A stretch of DNA of 64,000 bases from NCBI GenBank assembly GCA_945952045.1, contig CAMFHE010000005.1:118335-182334 (forward strand), given 5' to 3'. Below the pieces are notes generated by a model that searched no databases, was not told where the DNA came from, and was given only the letters and a program-made list of their open reading frames with translations. Origin of the DNA: an uncultured Rhizobium sp. Its GTDB lineage: Bacteria; Pseudomonadota; Alphaproteobacteria; Rhizobiales; Rhizobiaceae. Positions 1 to 9,323 of this stretch are shown here, piece after piece (the stretch's first letter is position 1; each line of letters starts with the position of its first letter). Position numbers and translations under genes: made by a program.

Positions 1-112
1 CGGCCCTTCTATGCTTTGAAGGGCGCGATATTGTTCCGGTGCGCGCCAATTTGGGTGTCGCGCCTCTTTTGCGTTGGCGCTTGATAGCCGCCGCGCCCGA
101 AGGAGTAGTTTT

Positions 113-814
113 ATGCACGCAAAGTCAGTGCCGGTCACAGGGGAGGCCGGCGGGGGAGGGATCGCATTCAGCGCCTCCGCCGAACTGGGGCGTTTAGCGC
201 GAGAATTTCGTTTTTCCCACCATCTGCTCACCCGTTTTCCCTTCGGCGATCGCCAGGATTTTGCCGGCAACTGTCTGGTGACCGACTGGCCGCAATTCTT
301 GCTTGATCGCTACGATGCCGGCGACGCCTTCTGGGATTGCGATCTCGTGGCGCATCTGAAGCAGACGGTCATGCCCGTCTTCCTGCGCGGCGCGTTTACC
401 CGCAGCCCGGCGGCGGGCGAATTGCCGGCCGTGTTCGTCAGCCATGGGCTGGCCAACACCTGGGCGATTTCTCTGCATGATCAACGCCTGCGCCATTATA
501 TCCTGGCGCTGTCCGGCCAGCGTGAAGCGCCATCGCTGGAAGAGTCGCGGCAGTTGCTCTACCGCGCCCACCAGATCGTTGACGGCTTCGGGCGACAGGA
601 CGAGCCGGGCGAGCGGCAGATTGAGCGGCTCAGCGGCCGCGAGATCGAGTGTCTGCGCTGGTCGGCTGCGGGAAAAAGCAGCGAGGAGATCGCCATCATC
701 CTCGACATCTCCGCCCATACGGTCGCGACCTATTTGAAAAGCGCGATGCGCAAGCTCGATGCCGTCAACCGCATGCAGGCCGTGGCGCGCGCCTGCCGTT
801 ATCGGCTTCTCTGA
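113..814 (+). CDS. LuxR-family transcriptional regulator (autoinducer-binding-like domain plus HTH)
   Basis: A 233-residue protein with an N-terminal sensory domain (about residues 20-150) and a C-terminal GerE/LuxR helix-turn-helix (about 170-230) with the typical LSGREIECLRW start and an HTVATYLKSAMRKL recognition region. The ATG at 113 is preferred because AAGGAG lies 7 bases upstream; a TTG start 13 codons earlier has no ribosome site. The sensory domain keeps a W...Y...D pattern like acyl-homoserine-lactone receptors, but has DCD where TraR-type receptors have DP. No luxI-type synthase is visible, so it would be a solo regulator. Ligand and targets are unknown. It converges on the sugar-transferase gene, 46 bases away. 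Confidence 0.8.
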   Translation: MHAKSVPVTGEAGGGGIAFSASAELGRLAREFRFSHHLLTRFPFGDRQDFAGNCLVTDWPQFLLDRYDAGDAFWDCDLVAHLKQTVMPVFLRGAFTRSPAAGELPAVFVSHGLANTWAISLHDQRLRHYILALSGQREAPSLEESRQLLYRAHQIVDGFGRQDEPGERQIERLSGREIECLRWSAAGKSSEEIAIILDISAHTVATYLKSAMRKLDAVNRMQAVARACRYRLL

Positions 815-860
815 CGACCTTAGTTTTACAGTGAACCGGAGCGACTGCCGGCAAAGGGTT

Positions 861-1559
861 TCAAAAGCCTTTGCCGCCGCGCATTTCGGAGACGATCGTG
901 CCGACGATGATGCGTATGTCGAGAAGCAGCGAATAATTTTCCACATAATGGAGATCGGCTTCGATGCGCGCCCGCGCCCGGTCGGCGCGATCGGTGGGAC
1001 CGCGCAGGCCCTTCATCTGTGCAAGTCCGGTCATGCCGGGGCGCACCACATGGCGGGCATGATAGTCCGGCACGAGTTGTTCATAGAGAACGCCAGCGGC
1101 CAGCATGCCCACGGCATGGCAACGCGGCCCGACAAGCGACATGTCGCCCTTGAGCACGTTCAGAAGCTGCGGCAACTCGTCGAGATTGGTGCGGCGAATG
1201 ACGGCGCCGATCCGCGTCACGCGCGGATCGTTGAGGACCGTCTGGGCGACACCTGAACTATCGCCCAGCTCCGACCGCATCGAGCGGAACTTGTAGACCT
1301 TGAAAACCCGCCCGTTGCGCCCCCAGCGTCGCTGGGTGAAGACGGGCGATCCCGGGCTTTCGAGGCGAATAAGGGCCGCCAGCGCCAGAAGCAGCGGAAG
1401 CAGCACCACGAGACCGACGCCCGCCAGCAGGATATCCAGCAATCGCTTGATCGCGAACTGCAGCCAACGGCCGCCGGCGCGCGATCGCAGATACCCTCGC
1501 CGGGTCCTGCGATAGTCGTCATGGTTGTGGAAATCGCTGACAGCCAAGGTGCCTCTCAC
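861..1559 (-). CDS. ExoY-like undecaprenyl-phosphate sugar-phosphate transferase
   Basis: A 232-residue protein of the bacterial sugar transferase family. It would move a sugar-1-phosphate onto undecaprenyl phosphate at the inner membrane to begin exopolysaccharide repeat synthesis. One membrane helix (about residues 37-63) follows the family-typical [10 protein letters not shown] motif, then [40 protein letters not shown] and the [10 protein letters not shown] segment. The short form without an N-terminal multi-helix domain matches ExoY/PssA-type enzymes rather than WbaP. The start is GTG at 1559. No other polysaccharide genes are in the window, so the polymer is unknown. Confidence 0.85.
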   Translation of the reverse strand: MRGTLAVSDFHNHDDYRRTRRGYLRSRAGGRWLQFAIKRLLDILLAGVGLVVLLPLLLALAALIRLESPGSPVFTQRRWGRNGRVFKVYKFRSMRSELGDSSGVAQTVLNDPRVTRIGAVIRRTNLDELPQLLNVLKGDMSLVGPRCHAVGMLAAGVLYEQLVPDYHARHVVRPGMTGLAQMKGLRGPTDRADRARARIEADLHYVENYSLLLDIRIIVGTIVSEMRGGKGF

Positions 1560-1699
1560 ACTGGACGAATGAGCCCTCTGTTCGGCGCGGAGTAAAGCAT
1601 GACTTTGCGAATGCCGCCAGTATGTTAACGAAGGATTAACCCAAAAAGACGGGCCGGATCGCGTGAATCTAGCCCTTTTGGCGCTACAGCCGCTGATTG

Positions 1700-2740
1700 C
1701 TATTCCAATGCAATCTGCAATCGGGTTCCGGTTGTGCCATAATGAACCATGGATGTGCCAAAATGTGACAGATGGAGCCAGTCGCCTGAAGTGAGCGATG
1801 CAAGCGCCTCGGTGGAGCAGCTCGTCTCGGTTCCGCCGGTCCCGGTCTTGCGAATGCGCGCGAGACTTGCACCGTCATTGCGGATGAGATCGACGCCGTG
1901 GGCGGCGCTGGCGCTGGATGCAAGCGTCAGGCAAAGCCGGTACACGCCAGTTTCCGGCACCAGGAGCCTGAGGCCGGTGCCGCCGGCGACCGTCGTACCG
2001 AGCGCAACGTCGCCCTGCGCCAGCGAGAGGCTGTCGAAGCCGACCGCATCGCCATCGCTGCGGCTGACGCTGCCGGCGGATTTGGCCGCCTCGCCGAGCG
2101 GACGATGGGGTTGGTGGACATAGCCGTTGCCAGATACCGCCAGCGCCGTGCGCCAGCTTGCGCCATCTGCGCTCACCTTGAAGGACAGGGCGTCCTCGCC
2201 GGCAAGGCCGATTTCGGCGCGGCCGGACCAGTCGCTCTGGAAGAGCAGCGTTGCGGTGTCGGCCATCGAGGCCTTGTTGATCTTCAGCTGATGGCCGGCG
2301 CCGGCATGGGTGAGCAGGATCGCCGGGGAGGAAACCGCAAGGCGATTGGTCGCATCGGCGCTGGTGGCGATGCCGAGCAGCTGCATCATGCCCTCTGCCG
2401 GCAAGGGCTGTTCGATCCAGCCGCCGCCGTCATGCAGGGCAAGGGTCTGCGTATCGGCCCGCCATGCCCGCCAGCCGGCGCGCGGCTGGATGAAAATCCA
2501 GGCGCCATCCTGACGAAGCGCCAGTCTTCCGGCCTGTCCTGTCCAGTCGCCGGTCGCAGGCGCCGTCACCGCAAAGACATTGCCTTCGGCCGGCGAGGGC
2601 GGCGGCGCGGCCATCGCGGCCATGACGGTCAGCTGCACGATGGCATCCAGCCGCTGCAGCGCCTCGTTATGGGTGACATGCTTTTGCGCCTGCGAGGGCA
2701 GGATATAGGAAAGGGAAAGATTTGCGGTCTGCTCGCTCAT
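1700..2740 (-). CDS. DUF2793-domain protein, phage/GTA tail-associated type
   Basis: A 346-residue protein whose N-terminus (residues 1-40) matches the DUF2793 signature: LPSQAQKHVTHNEALQRLDA followed by repeated Trp/Gly-rich segments (WIFIQP, AGWRAWRA, GGGW). DUF2793 proteins are found among tail-fibre-like genes of prophages and gene transfer agents. The C-terminal half is beta-rich and may be a trimeric knob-like domain (inference). No other phage structural gene is nearby, so this is an orphan copy of unknown role. Start ATG at 2740 with GGAGACC-type purines just upstream. Confidence 0.7.
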   Translation of the reverse strand: MSEQTANLSLSYILPSQAQKHVTHNEALQRLDAIVQLTVMAAMAAPPPSPAEGNVFAVTAPATGDWTGQAGRLALRQDGAWIFIQPRAGWRAWRADTQTLALHDGGGWIEQPLPAEGMMQLLGIATSADATNRLAVSSPAILLTHAGAGHQLKINKASMADTATLLFQSDWSGRAEIGLAGEDALSFKVSADGASWRTALAVSGNGYVHQPHRPLGEAAKSAGSVSRSDGDAVGFDSLSLAQGDVALGTTVAGGTGLRLLVPETGVYRLCLTLASSASAAHGVDLIRNDGASLARIRKTGTGGTETSCSTEALASLTSGDWLHLSHFGTSMVHYGTTGTRLQIALE

Positions 2741-2832
2741 GCCGGTCTCCGTTTAGTGGACGGGCGTGAGTATGGACCGGCGCGATCCTCAGAGGATCGA
2801 CGGGGACGTTTTGTTGGGCGTCAACGTCAGAA

Positions 2833-3606
2833 TCAGGGGCGACGGCCGAAGGCGATGAAATGCGGATTGCAGAAGCGTTCGCCATTGTCGTTCGTCTTGC
2901 CGTAGACGAGCGGTTCGCTTTCGGAGCCGAGCGTCATGCCGCCGGCGGCGCGCAGGATGGCGTCGCCGGCCGCGGTGTCCCATTCCATCGTGCGGGTAAA
3001 GCGCGGATAGATATCGGCCTCGCCCTCGGCCAGCAGACAGAATTTCAGCGAGGAGCCGCTGTAGCGACAGCCGGAAATGCCCTGCGCATCGAGATAGGTC
3101 TCGACATCGCTGGAGCGGTGCGAGCGGCTGGCGACGGCCACGACCGGGGTGCCTGGGTAGCGCGCATGGATCGGGTGGCGGCCGACCACTTGGAAATCGT
3201 GGATCTCCAGCTTTTCGGCATGGCCGCCATCGGCGACATAGGCGACGTCGCGCGCCGGCGCATAGACGATGCCGGCCACCGGCTTGCCGTCGCGGATCAA
3301 GGCAATGTTCACGGTGAAATCCGCATTCTGCGCGATGAATTCCTTGGTGCCGTCGAGCGGATCGACGAGGAAGAATTCGCCGCCGTTGATATCGGGCATG
3401 ACGCCGGCCGCAACACTTTCCTCGGCGACAACGGGAATGTCGGGGAAGTGCGCCCTGAGATGGCGTAGGATAATGTCTTCGGCGCGTTCGTCGGCTTCTG
3501 TCACCGGCGAAGCGTCGGGCTTGAGGCTGACGGTCGCGCCGGCGCGGTATATCTCGATGATGGCGTGGCCGGCCTCGAGAGCGGCGGTTTCGAAAACGGT
3601 CAGCAT
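2833..3606 (-). CDS. cysQ: 3'(2'),5'-bisphosphate nucleotidase CysQ
   Basis: A 257-residue member of the inositol monophosphatase superfamily, expected to dephosphorylate PAP/PAPS produced in sulfate assimilation using Mg2+. Metal-site motifs are visible: a VVAEES glutamate box (about residue 60), DPLDGTKEF (about 83-91) and WDTAAGDAILRAAGG (about 205-219). The length is normal for bacterial CysQ. Start ATG at 3606. It is transcribed divergently from the sarcosine oxidase operon. A generic inositol monophosphatase is the alternative, but DPLDGTKEF is characteristic of CysQ. Confidence 0.88.
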   Translation of the reverse strand: MLTVFETAALEAGHAIIEIYRAGATVSLKPDASPVTEADERAEDIILRHLRAHFPDIPVVAEESVAAGVMPDINGGEFFLVDPLDGTKEFIAQNADFTVNIALIRDGKPVAGIVYAPARDVAYVADGGHAEKLEIHDFQVVGRHPIHARYPGTPVVAVASRSHRSSDVETYLDAQGISGCRYSGSSLKFCLLAEGEADIYPRFTRTMEWDTAAGDAILRAAGGMTLGSESEPLVYGKTNDNGERFCNPHFIAFGRRP

Positions 3607-3936
3607 GGGCTTTCATCAACTCCGGCGAACGTGCCTGCATGTCGGAAACGGTACGCCAATCCTGATATAGGAAGGCGGAGCCGGAATTTCGACATAAAAC
3701 GGCATCGGGGTTGCTTATCGGCTTTGATCGCCGTGCGCGAAGGGAATTTTTCCGCATTTGCCGGCGACGTTACGATTCTATGCCTTGCGTGCAAAATCGG
3801 CACAACCCCGATCCGGCGCGATGCAGAAATCCCACAGCCGGCCGGCGAGTGCGGCTGCGACATTTTTTTGCCGCTCCAAGACTTGTCGTTTCAGCTTCAT
3901 GTGCAATGGTGCGGCCATTCTACCCATGGAAATGCG
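3607..3936. other. Divergent intergenic region cysQ/soxB (330 bases)
   Basis: No convincing gene on either strand. It must hold the promoters of both cysQ and the sox operon. I see no clear inverted repeat, riboswitch or terminator. The frame open upstream of soxB continues through this region, but lacks a ribosome site and family similarity before 3937. Confidence 0.6.
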
Positions 3937-5190
3937 ATGCGTTACTCAGCTCTCTCCATCCTCGCCCAGGCTTTTTCAGGCAATCGCGACTGGAAGCCCG
4001 CCTGGCGCGAACCCGATCCCAAGCCTCACTACGATGTCATTATCGTCGGTGGCGGGGGCCATGGCCTGGCGACCGCCTATTATCTGGCAAAGGAGCACGG
4101 CATCACCAATGTCGCCGTGCTGGAAAAAGGCTATATCGGCTCCGGCAATGTCGGGCGCAACACGACCATCATCCGCTCGAACTATCTGCTGGAAGGCAAC
4201 GAGCCCTTTTACGAAATGTCGATGCAGCTCTGGGAAGGGTTGGAGAAGGATCTGAACTACAATGCGATGGTGTCGCAGCGCGGCATCGTCAATCTGTTCC
4301 ATTCCGACGGCCAGCGCGACGCCTATGCGCGGCGCGGCAACGCCATGATGATCCATGGCGTCGATGCGGCGCTGCTCGACCGGGAGCAGCTGCGCCGGAT
4401 GATGCCCTATCTCAATTTCGACCATGCCCGTTTCCCAATCCTCGGTGGCCTCTATCAGAAGCGCGGCGGAACGGCCCGGCATGACGCGGTCGCCTGGGGA
4501 TATGCGCGCGGCGCAGATAGCCGCGGCGTCGATATCATCCAGCATTGCGAGGTGACCGGCATCCGTCGCGGGCCGGACGGCGCGGCGATCGGCGTCGAGA
4601 CGACGCGCGGCTTCATCGGCTGCAACAAGCTGGCACTCGCCGCTGCCGGCAACACGACCACGGTCGGGCGCATGGCCGATCTGGAACTCCCCATCGAGAC
4701 GCATGTGCTGCAGGCCTTCGTCACCGAGGGGCTGAAGCCTGTCATCGATCAGGTCATCACCTATGGCGCCGGCCATTTCTACATTTCGCAGTCGGACAAG
4801 GGCGGCTTGGTCTTCGGCGCCGACATCGACTACTATTCCTCCTATGCCCAGCGCGGCAATCTGGCGACCGTCGAGCATACGCTGGAGGAGGGGGTGGCGC
4901 TGATCCCCGGCCTGTCGCGGGTGCGCGTGCTTCGCGCCTGGGGTGGCGTGATGGACATGTCGATGGACGGCTCGCCGATCATCGACCGCACGCCGGTCGA
5001 CAATCTCTACCTGAATTGCGGCTGGTGCTACGGCGGCTTCAAGGCGACGCCGGCCTCGGGCTTCTGCTTCGCGCATCTGATCGCCCGCAACGAAAGCCAT
5101 CCCGTCGCCCGCTTCCTGCGCCTCGACCGGTTCGAGCGCGGGTTCCCAATCGACGAGGGCGGCAAAGGCCCGCAGCCGAATTTGCATTGA
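3937..5190 (+). CDS. soxB: Sarcosine oxidase subunit beta
   Basis: A 417-residue FAD-dependent subunit of heterotetrameric sarcosine oxidase, which oxidatively demethylates sarcosine to glycine with transfer of the C1 unit to tetrahydrofolate. The dinucleotide-binding motif VIIVGGGGHGLATAYYLAKE lies near residue 29, followed by GYIGSGNVGRNTTIIRSNY, typical of SoxB. The ATG at 3937 gives the family's usual length and N-terminus (MRYSALSILAQAF); the reading frame is open upstream but that part resembles nothing. First gene of soxBDAG, 23 bases before soxD. Confidence 0.93.
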   Translation: MRYSALSILAQAFSGNRDWKPAWREPDPKPHYDVIIVGGGGHGLATAYYLAKEHGITNVAVLEKGYIGSGNVGRNTTIIRSNYLLEGNEPFYEMSMQLWEGLEKDLNYNAMVSQRGIVNLFHSDGQRDAYARRGNAMMIHGVDAALLDREQLRRMMPYLNFDHARFPILGGLYQKRGGTARHDAVAWGYARGADSRGVDIIQHCEVTGIRRGPDGAAIGVETTRGFIGCNKLALAAAGNTTTVGRMADLELPIETHVLQAFVTEGLKPVIDQVITYGAGHFYISQSDKGGLVFGADIDYYSSYAQRGNLATVEHTLEEGVALIPGLSRVRVLRAWGGVMDMSMDGSPIIDRTPVDNLYLNCGWCYGGFKATPASGFCFAHLIARNESHPVARFLRLDRFERGFPIDEGGKGPQPNLH

Positions 5191-5213
5191 TTCCGCGAAA
5201 AGATGAGACGAGC

Positions 5214-5549
5214 ATGGCAAGCCTGATCCCCTGTCCCCATTGCGGCCTCCGCCCCAAGGAGGAATTCTCCATTCGCGGCGATGCCTCGCCGGTGCGCCCG
5301 GCGCCGACGGCGACCGACGAGGACTGGCACCGCTACGTCCATATCCGCGACAATCCCAGGGGCCACATCGTCGAGCATTGGCATCATGCACTCGGCTGTC
5401 GCCGCTGGCTGGTCGTTGAGCGCGACAACCTTTCCCATGAGGTTTTCGGCGTGACCGACGCGGCGGAGTGGGCGAAAGCTTGTCAGGGAAAAGTGGGAAC
5501 CGGTTTTCCCGAAAAGACAAGCGAAAAAGCTGAGGGGAGACAAGCATGA
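5214..5549 (+). CDS. soxD: Sarcosine oxidase subunit delta
   Basis: A 111-residue small zinc-binding subunit of tetrameric sarcosine oxidase. It starts MASLIPCPHCGLRPKEEF, with the CPHC pair as part of the zinc site, followed by the conserved HYVHIRDNP-like and EHWHHALGCRRW segments. Its last codons overlap soxA by ATGA (5546-5549). The C-terminus is odd: about 20 residues (GKVGTGFPEKTSEKAEGRQA) are encoded by a dispersed palindromic repeat that also occurs in an intergenic region at 35231-35268, so the natural SoxD tail has been replaced or extended. Confidence 0.92.
   Translation: MASLIPCPHCGLRPKEEFSIRGDASPVRPAPTATDEDWHRYVHIRDNPRGHIVEHWHHALGCRRWLVVERDNLSHEVFGVTDAAEWAKACQGKVGTGFPEKTSEKAEGRQA
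5482..5519. repeat. Dispersed palindromic repeat inside the soxD 3' end
   Basis: GGGAAAA at 5486-5492 pairs with TTTTCCC at 5504-5510 around GTGGGAACCGG. Nearly the same 38 bases occur in reverse orientation at 35231-35268 in an intergenic region. Short elements of this kind are common in rhizobial intergenic DNA; here it is translated. Confidence 0.75.
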
Positions 5550-8506
5550 GCGCGTTTCGTCTCAGCCATGGCGGTCTGGTGGATCGCAGCCGCAGCATCA
5601 CCTTTCAGTTCGATGGCGACGAGTTGCGCGGCTATGAGGGCGATACGCTGGCATCGGCGCTGCTGGCCAGCGATCGCATGCTGGTCGCCCGTTCGTTCAA
5701 ATATCACCGTCCGCGCGGCATCGTCACGGCAGGTTCGGCCGAACCGAATGCGCTTTTGACCATCGGCACCGGGGCGCGCAGCGAGGCCAATACCCGCGCC
5801 ACCGTTCAGGAACTCTATGACGGGCTGGTGGCGAAGAGCCAGAACCGCTGGCCGTCGCTGAAGCATGATTTTGGCGCTGTCAACGGCTTGCTGTCGCCCT
5901 TCCTCGGCGCAGGCTTCTACTACAAGACCTTCATGTGGCCCTCCGCCTTCTGGGAAAAGGTGTATGAGCCGATCATCCGCCGCGCCGCCGGCCTCGGCAA
6001 GGCGGTGATGGAGGCGGATCCGGATCGCTACGAGAAGGCATGGGCGCATTGCGACCTGCTGGTGATCGGCGCCGGTCCCGCCGGCCTGATGGCGGCGCTG
6101 ACCGCCGCGCGTGCCGGCGCGCGCGTCATCCTCGCCGATGAAGGTTTCAGGCTCGGCGGTTCGCTGCTGTCGGAACGGGCTTCCATCGGCAATCGCGCCG
6201 CCGCGGATTTCGCGCGCGGGCTTCTGGACGAGCTGGAAAGCTTCGACAACGTCACGCTGATGCCGCGCACCACCGTTTTCGGCTGGTATGACGACAATGT
6301 CTTCGGTGCGGTCGAAAAGGTTCAGAAACATCTGGCAAATCCCTCGCCGGATCTGCCGGTCGAGCGCCTGTGGCGCATCGTCGCCAAGATGGCGATCCTG
6401 GCATCCGGGGCCGAGGAGCGGCCGCTGGTCTTCGGCGGAAACGATCGTCCAGGCGTTATGATGGCGAGTGCGGCGCGCACCTATCTCAACCGTTTCGGCG
6501 TCGGCGTCGGTCGCAAGGTTGCCGTCTTCACCAATGGCGGCAGCGGTTATCAGGCGGCGCGGGATCTCGCCTCGCAAGGGACGGAAATATCAGCCGTTAT
6601 CGATGGCCGCGTTGCGCCAGGCGATGCGGCACCAACAGGAGTGCGCGTGATTGCCCATGCCGGCGTCACCAGGACGCTCGGCCGCCATCGCATCGAAGGC
6701 CTTGTCGTCGAGCGTTCTGGGCATGAGGCGACGATCGAATGCGATGCGCTGCTGATGTCCGGCGGCTGGTCGCCGGTCATCCATCTCGCCTGCCAGCGTG
6801 GCGCAAAGCCGGTCTGGTCGGATGAAAAGCAGGCTTTCATGGCCCCGGATGTGGACCCGCATCTGCGGCTGGCCGGCTCGGCGGCCGGGCTATCTTCCGT
6901 CACCGATTGCCTGCGTGACGGCGCGGCGAAAGCGCTGGAATGCCTCGCGGCCCTCGGGCGGGCAGCTTCCGCGCCCGAGATGCCTGATGTCGAAGGTGAG
7001 CACGATGCCGGTTTTTCGCCGCTCTGGTATGTGCCGGGCGCCAAGGACAAGGCCTTCGTCGATTTCCAGAACGACGTTCACATCAAGGATCTGAGCCTCG
7101 CCCAGCGCGAGGGTTTCGGCCATATCGAGCATACCAAGCGGTACACGACGAACGGCATGGCGACCGACCAGGGAAAGCTCGGCAACGTCAACACGGTCGG
7201 CATCATCGCCGGCATGAAGGGCGTGAACCCGGCCGAGATCGGCACGACCACCTTCCGCCCCTTCTATACGCCCGTCTCCTTCGGAGCGATGGCTGGCACG
7301 GCGCGGGCAAAGCACGCCCGCCCCACCCGAACCTCGCCGCTGCATGGCTGGGCGAAGAAGAACGGCGCGCAATTCGTCGAGGCGGGCCTGTGGTTCCGTT
7401 CCTCCTGGTTCCCGCAAGCGGGCGAAAAGGGCTGGCGCCAGAGCGTCGACCGCGAAGTTCTGGCGGTGCGCGCCAATGTCGGCATCTGCGATGTCTCGAC
7501 GCTCGGCAAGATCGAGGTGTTCGGCAAGGACGCCGCCGAATTCCTGAACCGCGTCTATTCCAACGCCATGCTGAAGCTGCCGGTCGGCCGCGCCCGCTAC
7601 GGGCTGATGCTGCGCGAAGACGGCATGGTCTATGACGACGGCACCGTCAGCCGTTTCGCCGAGGACCATTTCCTGATCACCACCACGACGGCTTACGCTG
7701 CGGAGGCCATGGCGCATCTTGAATTCTGCGCCCAGGCGCTGTGGCCGACGCTCGACGTGCGGTTCGTGTCCGTGAGCGATCAATGGGCGCAGATGTCGCT
7801 GGTCGGGCCGAAGGCTCGGCTCGTGCTGGAAAAGATCGTCGAGGACGACGTGTCCAATGCCGCTTTCCCCTTCCTCGCCGCCCGGGCGGTGACGCTGAAG
7901 GGCGGGTTGAAGGCGCGGTTGTTCCGCATTTCCTTCTCCGGCGAGCTTGCCTATGAACTGGCGGTGCCGGCCAATTACGGCGAGGCCGTTGCCGATGCTT
8001 TGATGGAGGCCGGCCGGCCGCATGACATCTGCCCCTATGGCGTCGAAGCGCTGAACGTCATGCGTATTGAGAAGGGCCATGTCACGCATGCGGAGATCGA
8101 CGGCCGCACCACGCCGGACGATCTCGGTTTGGGAAAAATGTTCGCCGTCTCCAAGCCGGATTTCATCGGCAAGCGCCTTTCGAGTCGTTTCGGCCTGACC
8201 GCCGCCGACCGGCTGCAACTGGTCGGCCTCAAGCCGGTCGACAAGGCCAAGGAATTGACGGCTGGGGCACATCTTCTCAAGGAGGGCGCCAAGCCTTCCA
8301 TGGCCAACGATCAGGGGCATGTGACGTCGGTCTGCTTCTCGCCGGTTCTCGGCCGCTCCATCGGCCTTGCGCTGCTCAAATCCGGTCGCGAGCGTTATGG
8401 CGAAAGGATCGTGGTCTGGGACAAGCTGCGCGGCCATGAGGAAATCGTCGCCGAGATCTGCTCGCCGGTCTTCGTCGATCCCGATAACAGCAAGCTGCAT
8501 CAGTGA
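5546..8506 (+). CDS. soxA: Sarcosine oxidase subunit alpha
   Basis: A 986-residue subunit. The N-terminus holds a ferredoxin-like/Fer2_4 region (FQFDGDELRGYEGDTLASAL, about residues 17-36) and the RSFKYHRPRG segment. A nucleotide-binding fold follows (VIGAGPAGLMAALTAARAG near 172), and the C-terminal third is a GcvT-type aminomethyltransferase domain (from about 620) that binds tetrahydrofolate. The length is typical of SoxA (about 970-1000). It starts at an ATGA overlap with soxD, implying translational coupling, and is followed by soxG. Confidence 0.94.
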   Translation: MSAFRLSHGGLVDRSRSITFQFDGDELRGYEGDTLASALLASDRMLVARSFKYHRPRGIVTAGSAEPNALLTIGTGARSEANTRATVQELYDGLVAKSQNRWPSLKHDFGAVNGLLSPFLGAGFYYKTFMWPSAFWEKVYEPIIRRAAGLGKAVMEADPDRYEKAWAHCDLLVIGAGPAGLMAALTAARAGARVILADEGFRLGGSLLSERASIGNRAAADFARGLLDELESFDNVTLMPRTTVFGWYDDNVFGAVEKVQKHLANPSPDLPVERLWRIVAKMAILASGAEERPLVFGGNDRPGVMMASAARTYLNRFGVGVGRKVAVFTNGGSGYQAARDLASQGTEISAVIDGRVAPGDAAPTGVRVIAHAGVTRTLGRHRIEGLVVERSGHEATIECDALLMSGGWSPVIHLACQRGAKPVWSDEKQAFMAPDVDPHLRLAGSAAGLSSVTDCLRDGAAKALECLAALGRAASAPEMPDVEGEHDAGFSPLWYVPGAKDKAFVDFQNDVHIKDLSLAQREGFGHIEHTKRYTTNGMATDQGKLGNVNTVGIIAGMKGVNPAEIGTTTFRPFYTPVSFGAMAGTARAKHARPTRTSPLHGWAKKNGAQFVEAGLWFRSSWFPQAGEKGWRQSVDREVLAVRANVGICDVSTLGKIEVFGKDAAEFLNRVYSNAMLKLPVGRARYGLMLREDGMVYDDGTVSRFAEDHFLITTTTAYAAEAMAHLEFCAQALWPTLDVRFVSVSDQWAQMSLVGPKARLVLEKIVEDDVSNAAFPFLAARAVTLKGGLKARLFRISFSGELAYELAVPANYGEAVADALMEAGRPHDICPYGVEALNVMRIEKGHVTHAEIDGRTTPDDLGLGKMFAVSKPDFIGKRLSSRFGLTAADRLQLVGLKPVDKAKELTAGAHLLKEGAKPSMANDQGHVTSVCFSPVLGRSIGLALLKSGRERYGERIVVWDKLRGHEEIVAEICSPVFVDPDNSKLHQ

Positions 8507-8517
8507 GGGACGGGATC

Positions 8518-9072
8518 ATGAGCTTCCTGCCACGCCATATCCTTGAAGAGCGCATCGGCGATTTCGGCCGGCCCGTTCATGCCAATCACCTGACCGTGCT
8601 GCGTCGTCCCGCCCTTGCGAGCGTGCTGGCCGGCGGCGGGTCGCAAGACGGCGTCGACAGGGCCTTGTCCGGCATGGTCGAGGTCAGCCTGCGGCCGGTG
8701 GCGCCGGGCCAATGGCTTGCGGTGTCGCAAAGCCTCCCCGGGCCGCTTCTCGCCGAGTCCCTTTCCGCGGCATTGCAAGGGCAGGGGGCGCATGTCGTCG
8801 ATCAGAGCGACGGCACCGTACTCATGCGCATCGAAGGGCCGGACGTGCGCCGGATTCTGGCGAAATGCATCGCCGTCGATCTGCATGCGCAAAGCTTTGC
8901 CATCGGCGCGGCAAGACCCATGATGTGCTGCCATGTGTCGGCCAATGTAGCGCGTGTCGGGGCAGATGCCTTCGAGATCGCCGTGATGCGCTCCTATGCC
9001 GACGACGTGTTCGGCGAGATCGTCGAGATGGGCCGCGAGTTCTCGCTGACCAGCGCCTTCGACGCCGCTTAG
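8518..9072 (+). CDS. soxG: Sarcosine oxidase subunit gamma
   Basis: A 184-residue fourth subunit of heterotetrameric sarcosine oxidase, a GcvT-like fold. The C-terminal segment (DAFEIAVMRSYADDVFGEIV) is family-typical. The ATG at 8518 has GAGGGA 7 bases upstream and is preferred to the GTG at 8503, which overlaps the soxA stop. Last gene of soxBDAG; a dispersed repeat follows its stop codon. Confidence 0.88.
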   Translation: MSFLPRHILEERIGDFGRPVHANHLTVLRRPALASVLAGGGSQDGVDRALSGMVEVSLRPVAPGQWLAVSQSLPGPLLAESLSAALQGQGAHVVDQSDGTVLMRIEGPDVRRILAKCIAVDLHAQSFAIGAARPMMCCHVSANVARVGADAFEIAVMRSYADDVFGEIVEMGREFSLTSAFDAA

Positions 9073-9150
9073 AGCGTTTTCCATCCGGAAATGCGTGAAA
9101 ACAAAGAGATGGGGCGTTTTCGCGGATTCGAGGAAAAACGAAAACGCCCG
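9073..9150. repeat. Rhizobial-type palindromic intergenic repeat after soxG
   Basis: The element begins immediately at the soxG stop with AGAGCGTTTTCCATCCGGAA and ends in an inverted repeat, GGGCGTTTTCG against CGAAAACGCCC. The same AGAGCGTTTTC core recurs near 41800. It may work as a terminator or mRNA-stabilising element for the sox operon (inference). Confidence 0.6.
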
Positions 9151-9323
9151 AAGGGCAAAGCGCACGGGTCGCGTGCCGGATACAGAATGTGTTGCAAGCG
9201 ACATTTCGCTTCGCAGGCCGGACTTTTGAGCCCGGAGAATTCGCATTAGGCTCCTGACTTCCGGCGCCTTGTGAAGAGGATTTGCCGGCCCCGTTTCCTC
9301 GCGCCGTTTTCGGAGAATTCCAC

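Noticed and set aside
3565..3936. An upstream extension of soxB
   Set aside because: It would overlap cysQ and add 124 residues not seen in SoxB, which is normally about 417 residues.
9151..9323. A glycine riboswitch before the dimethylglycine dehydrogenase-like gene
   Set aside because: I looked for the conserved paired-aptamer core and did not see it; only a short repeated CCGGAGAATTC sequence is present.
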